NCBI GenBank assembly: GCA_946479805.1
Contig: CAMLHP010000035.1
Coordinates: 1 to 16,206 of the forward strand
Direction: 5' to 3'
Source of the DNA: an uncultured Gemmatimonadota bacterium
GTDB lineage: Bacteria; Gemmatimonadota; Gemmatimonadetes; Gemmatimonadales; GWC2-71-9
Length of the DNA stretch: 16,206 bases
The stretch's first letter is position 1. The number at the start of each line of letters is the position of its first letter. Below are positions 14,814 to 16,206 of the stretch, piece by piece. The position numbers and the translations under genes are program-made. The notes under the pieces were generated by a model. That model did no database searches, was not told where the DNA came from, and saw only the letters and a list, made by a program, of their open reading frames with translations.

Positions 14814-15727
14814 TCGTGCGGTGACCTCCCCGCCTCAAGCGCCTCGAGGGTGAGGCGCTTGTTGATGGCCACGGCGGCGGCGGCTCCCTCCGCGGCGGCA
14901 GTGACCACGAACTGCGGGTCGCGCGACGCGTCACCAACTGCGTAGACGCCATCCACGTTGGTGGCGCCGGCACGGGAGCTGTCCACTACTCCGCTTTTCA
15001 TCAATTCGACGCCGAGCGATGCCACCAGGTCCGAGCGCTGCTCATGGCCCAGGCACAGGAACAGCGCCTCGGCCTCAACCGCTTCGGACCGCTCCAGTAC
15101 CACCCGCTGAAGCTGACCCCGCGCCACGTCCAGCTGCACCACCGGTTCCTCACGCACTTCGATCCGGTAGCGGGCAAGCTGCGCGGCTGACTCTGTGCCA
15201 AGCCCTGCGGGCCCATTGGTGCAGAGTGTCACGAACGGGCTCCAACGAAGCAACCTGAGGCTGTAGTCTGCAGCGGTATCGCCCTGGCCCAGCACGGCGA
15301 GGGGGCGGTCCCGGTGCTCCCAGGCATCGCAGTAGGGACAGTGGTGGGCGCTGATGCCGTAGCAGTCCCCGAGGCCGGGGATGTCGGGGAGCTTGTCCAC
15401 TACTCCGGTCGCGAGCACCAGGGTGCGTGCCTCGACGGACGGGCCGCCGCCGACCTGCACCCGGAACCCGCCGTTGATCTTCTCCACCGCTTCTGCGCGC
15501 GCGGACCTGAGCGTCACGGTTTCGTAGGGATCGAGTTCGCGTCGTGCCACCTCGAGCAGCTCCGCAGGGCTGAAACCGTCCCGGGTCAGGAACCCGTGGA
15601 CCGCGTGCGACGCCGCGTTCCTCGGCTCACCCGCATCGAGTACCAGCGTGAGCCGGCGCGCCCTCCCAAGCATGAGGGCGGCGCTCAGCCCGCCCGGTCC
15701 CCCGCCAATAATCACGCAATCATGCAT
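14810..15727 (-). CDS. thioredoxin-reductase-like FAD/NAD(P) flavoprotein with CPYC redox motif
   Basis: A 305-residue cytoplasmic flavoprotein of the TrxB fold. The FAD-binding GGGPGG is at 8-13, LATG at 105-108, the redox-active pair C130-P-Y-C133, a second nucleotide-binding motif GQGDTAAD at 147-154 and the FAD-contacting YAVGDAS at 262-268. The active site reads HHCPYCDAWEHR, as in the branch that includes dithiol oxidoreductases such as GliT, HlmI and DepH, rather than the CAxC of true TrxB. The HRR motif that reads the NADPH phosphate in TrxB is absent, so the acceptor/donor may be NADH or oxygen. The substrate thiol is unknown. ATG 15727 is chosen by family length; GTG 15754 is possible, and neither has a clear Shine-Dalgarno. 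The stop overlaps that of the convergent receptor in CTAG. Confidence 0.85.
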   Translation of the reverse strand: MHDCVIIGGGPGGLSAALMLGRARRLTLVLDAGEPRNAASHAVHGFLTRDGFSPAELLEVARRELDPYETVTLRSARAEAVEKINGGFRVQVGGGPSVEARTLVLATGVVDKLPDIPGLGDCYGISAHHCPYCDAWEHRDRPLAVLGQGDTAADYSLRLLRWSPFVTLCTNGPAGLGTESAAQLARYRIEVREEPVVQLDVARGQLQRVVLERSEAVEAEALFLCLGHEQRSDLVASLGVELMKSGVVDSSRAGATNVDGVYAVGDASRDPQFVVTAAAEGAAAAVAINKRLTLEALEAGRSPHD

Positions 15728-15819
15728 GACGAAAGCATGGCGGGACGGGTCCACAAGGCAAGGGCGTGGCCACTTCCTTACCTTCCTGCCATCAACTTCC
15801 CGACCCGGAGTCGCACCTG

Positions 15820-16173
15820 ATGCTCACGTTCATCGCCATCGGCCTGGCGGCCGGAGTCCTGGCAGGCCTGTTCGGAATTGGAGGCGGCGTCCTCATCGTG
15901 CCGGCGCTGATGTACTTCGGCGGGTTGCCGATCAAGACCGCCACCGGCACGTCGCTCATGGCGCTGCTGTTGCCGGTCGGCCTGCTGGGAGCGGTGGCGT
16001 ACTGGCGGGCCGGGCACATCGAGATACGAAGCGGGCTGCTGGTCGCAGCAGGGCTGTTCCTCGGGGCGTGGTTCGGCGCCAGGCTGGCGCTTTCCGCGCC
16101 GCCGGCGGTGATGCAGAAGCTGTTCGCCGTGCTGCTGGTTATCGTCGCTGTGAGGATGTTCCTGAAGGCCTAG
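15820..16173 (+). CDS. half-length TauE/SafE (TSUP) permease
   Basis: A 117-residue inner-membrane protein with one TSUP repeat. GLAAGVLAGLFGIGGGVLIVPAL (8-30) is the family signature. KTATGTSLMALLLPVGLLGAVAYWRAGHI follows, then two more hydrophobic segments (about 72-86 and 97-113), so about four TM helices. Full-size members (about 250 residues, two repeats) move sulfite, sulfoacetate, taurine-related or other organic anions. A single-repeat protein would have to dimerise. The reading frame is intact, with its own stop, so this is a genuine short form rather than truncation by the window. ATG 15820 has GGAG about ten bases upstream. It diverges from the flavoprotein across 92 bp, which hints at a shared role in sulfur/thiol chemistry. 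Confidence 0.83.
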   Translation: MLTFIAIGLAAGVLAGLFGIGGGVLIVPALMYFGGLPIKTATGTSLMALLLPVGLLGAVAYWRAGHIEIRSGLLVAAGLFLGAWFGARLALSAPPAVMQKLFAVLLVIVAVRMFLKA

Positions 16174-16206
16174 GCGGTACGGCGGTAAGGCGGTAAGGCG
16201 GTAAGG
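16173..16206. repeat. 8-bp tandem repeat GGCGGTAA, running off the window
   Basis: One GGCGGTAC (16173-16180) is followed by three GGCGGTAA units (16181-16204) and the beginning of a fifth. It starts at the last base of the permease stop codon. The total copy number is unknown because the window ends inside the array. Confidence 0.8.

Noticed and set aside
15820..16173. Permease truncated by mutation or by the window edge
   Set aside because: It has its own stop inside the window and ends after a complete four-helix TSUP repeat, with no second-half homology in other frames before the tandem repeat.

Overview
The window looks like a piece of a high-GC Gram-negative chromosome. There are two TonB-dependent outer-membrane receptors, several lipoproteins with lipobox signal peptides and a twin-arginine exported enzyme. 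The style (large receptors with C-terminal DxNxDG loops, winged-helix/membrane-protein pairs, MscL with a zinc ribbon, short intergenic repeats) would fit Gemmatimonadota or a relative. That placement is my inference from gene content; no marker gene here proves it. I see no rRNA, tRNA, phage, transposase or CRISPR array.

Layout. 1-358 is non-coding and made of short tandem repeats that run up to csaA (359-688, +). A lipoprotein (770-1174, -) and a C-factor/sniffer-like SDR (1264-1980, +) diverge. A Tat-exported metallophosphoesterase (1984-2817, -) diverges from a TonB-dependent receptor (2834-5764, +), with their ribosome-binding sites back to back. A ~210-bp imperfect inverted repeat (5764-5976) separates that receptor from a long leftward block. 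In transcription order the block is: six-TM membrane protein (9198-8602), winged-helix regulator (8609-8220), cis-prenyltransferase (8191-7442), four-TM membrane protein (7342-6848) and DltE-like SDR (6851-5985). mscL (9714-9274, -) lies upstream of it. Rightward from 9878 comes an overlapping three-gene cluster: two paralogous lipoproteins of probable beta-propeller fold (9878-10939, 10936-12048) and a carboxypeptidase-regulatory-domain TonB receptor (12027-14813). The window closes with a thioredoxin-reductase-like flavoprotein (15727-14810, -), a half-length TauE/SafE permease (15820-16173, +) and an 8-bp tandem repeat.

How genes may work together. The two most informative units are these. 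(1) The membrane-protein/regulator operon has a near-consensus sigma70-type promoter whose -10 box sits inside an 18-bp dyad. A second, diverged copy of that dyad lies across the start codon of the cis-prenyltransferase gene just downstream of the regulator. This suggests an autoregulated switch that also touches isoprenoid-lipid synthesis. (2) The lipoprotein-lipoprotein-receptor cluster has overlapping reading frames and tandem paralogues, which suggests an outer-membrane uptake complex, analogous in layout to SusCD but with different lipoproteins. Its substrate cannot be read from the sequence.

Limits: all family assignments are from recognised motifs, with no database search. Start sites were chosen from Shine-Dalgarno spacing, signal peptides and overlap with neighbours.
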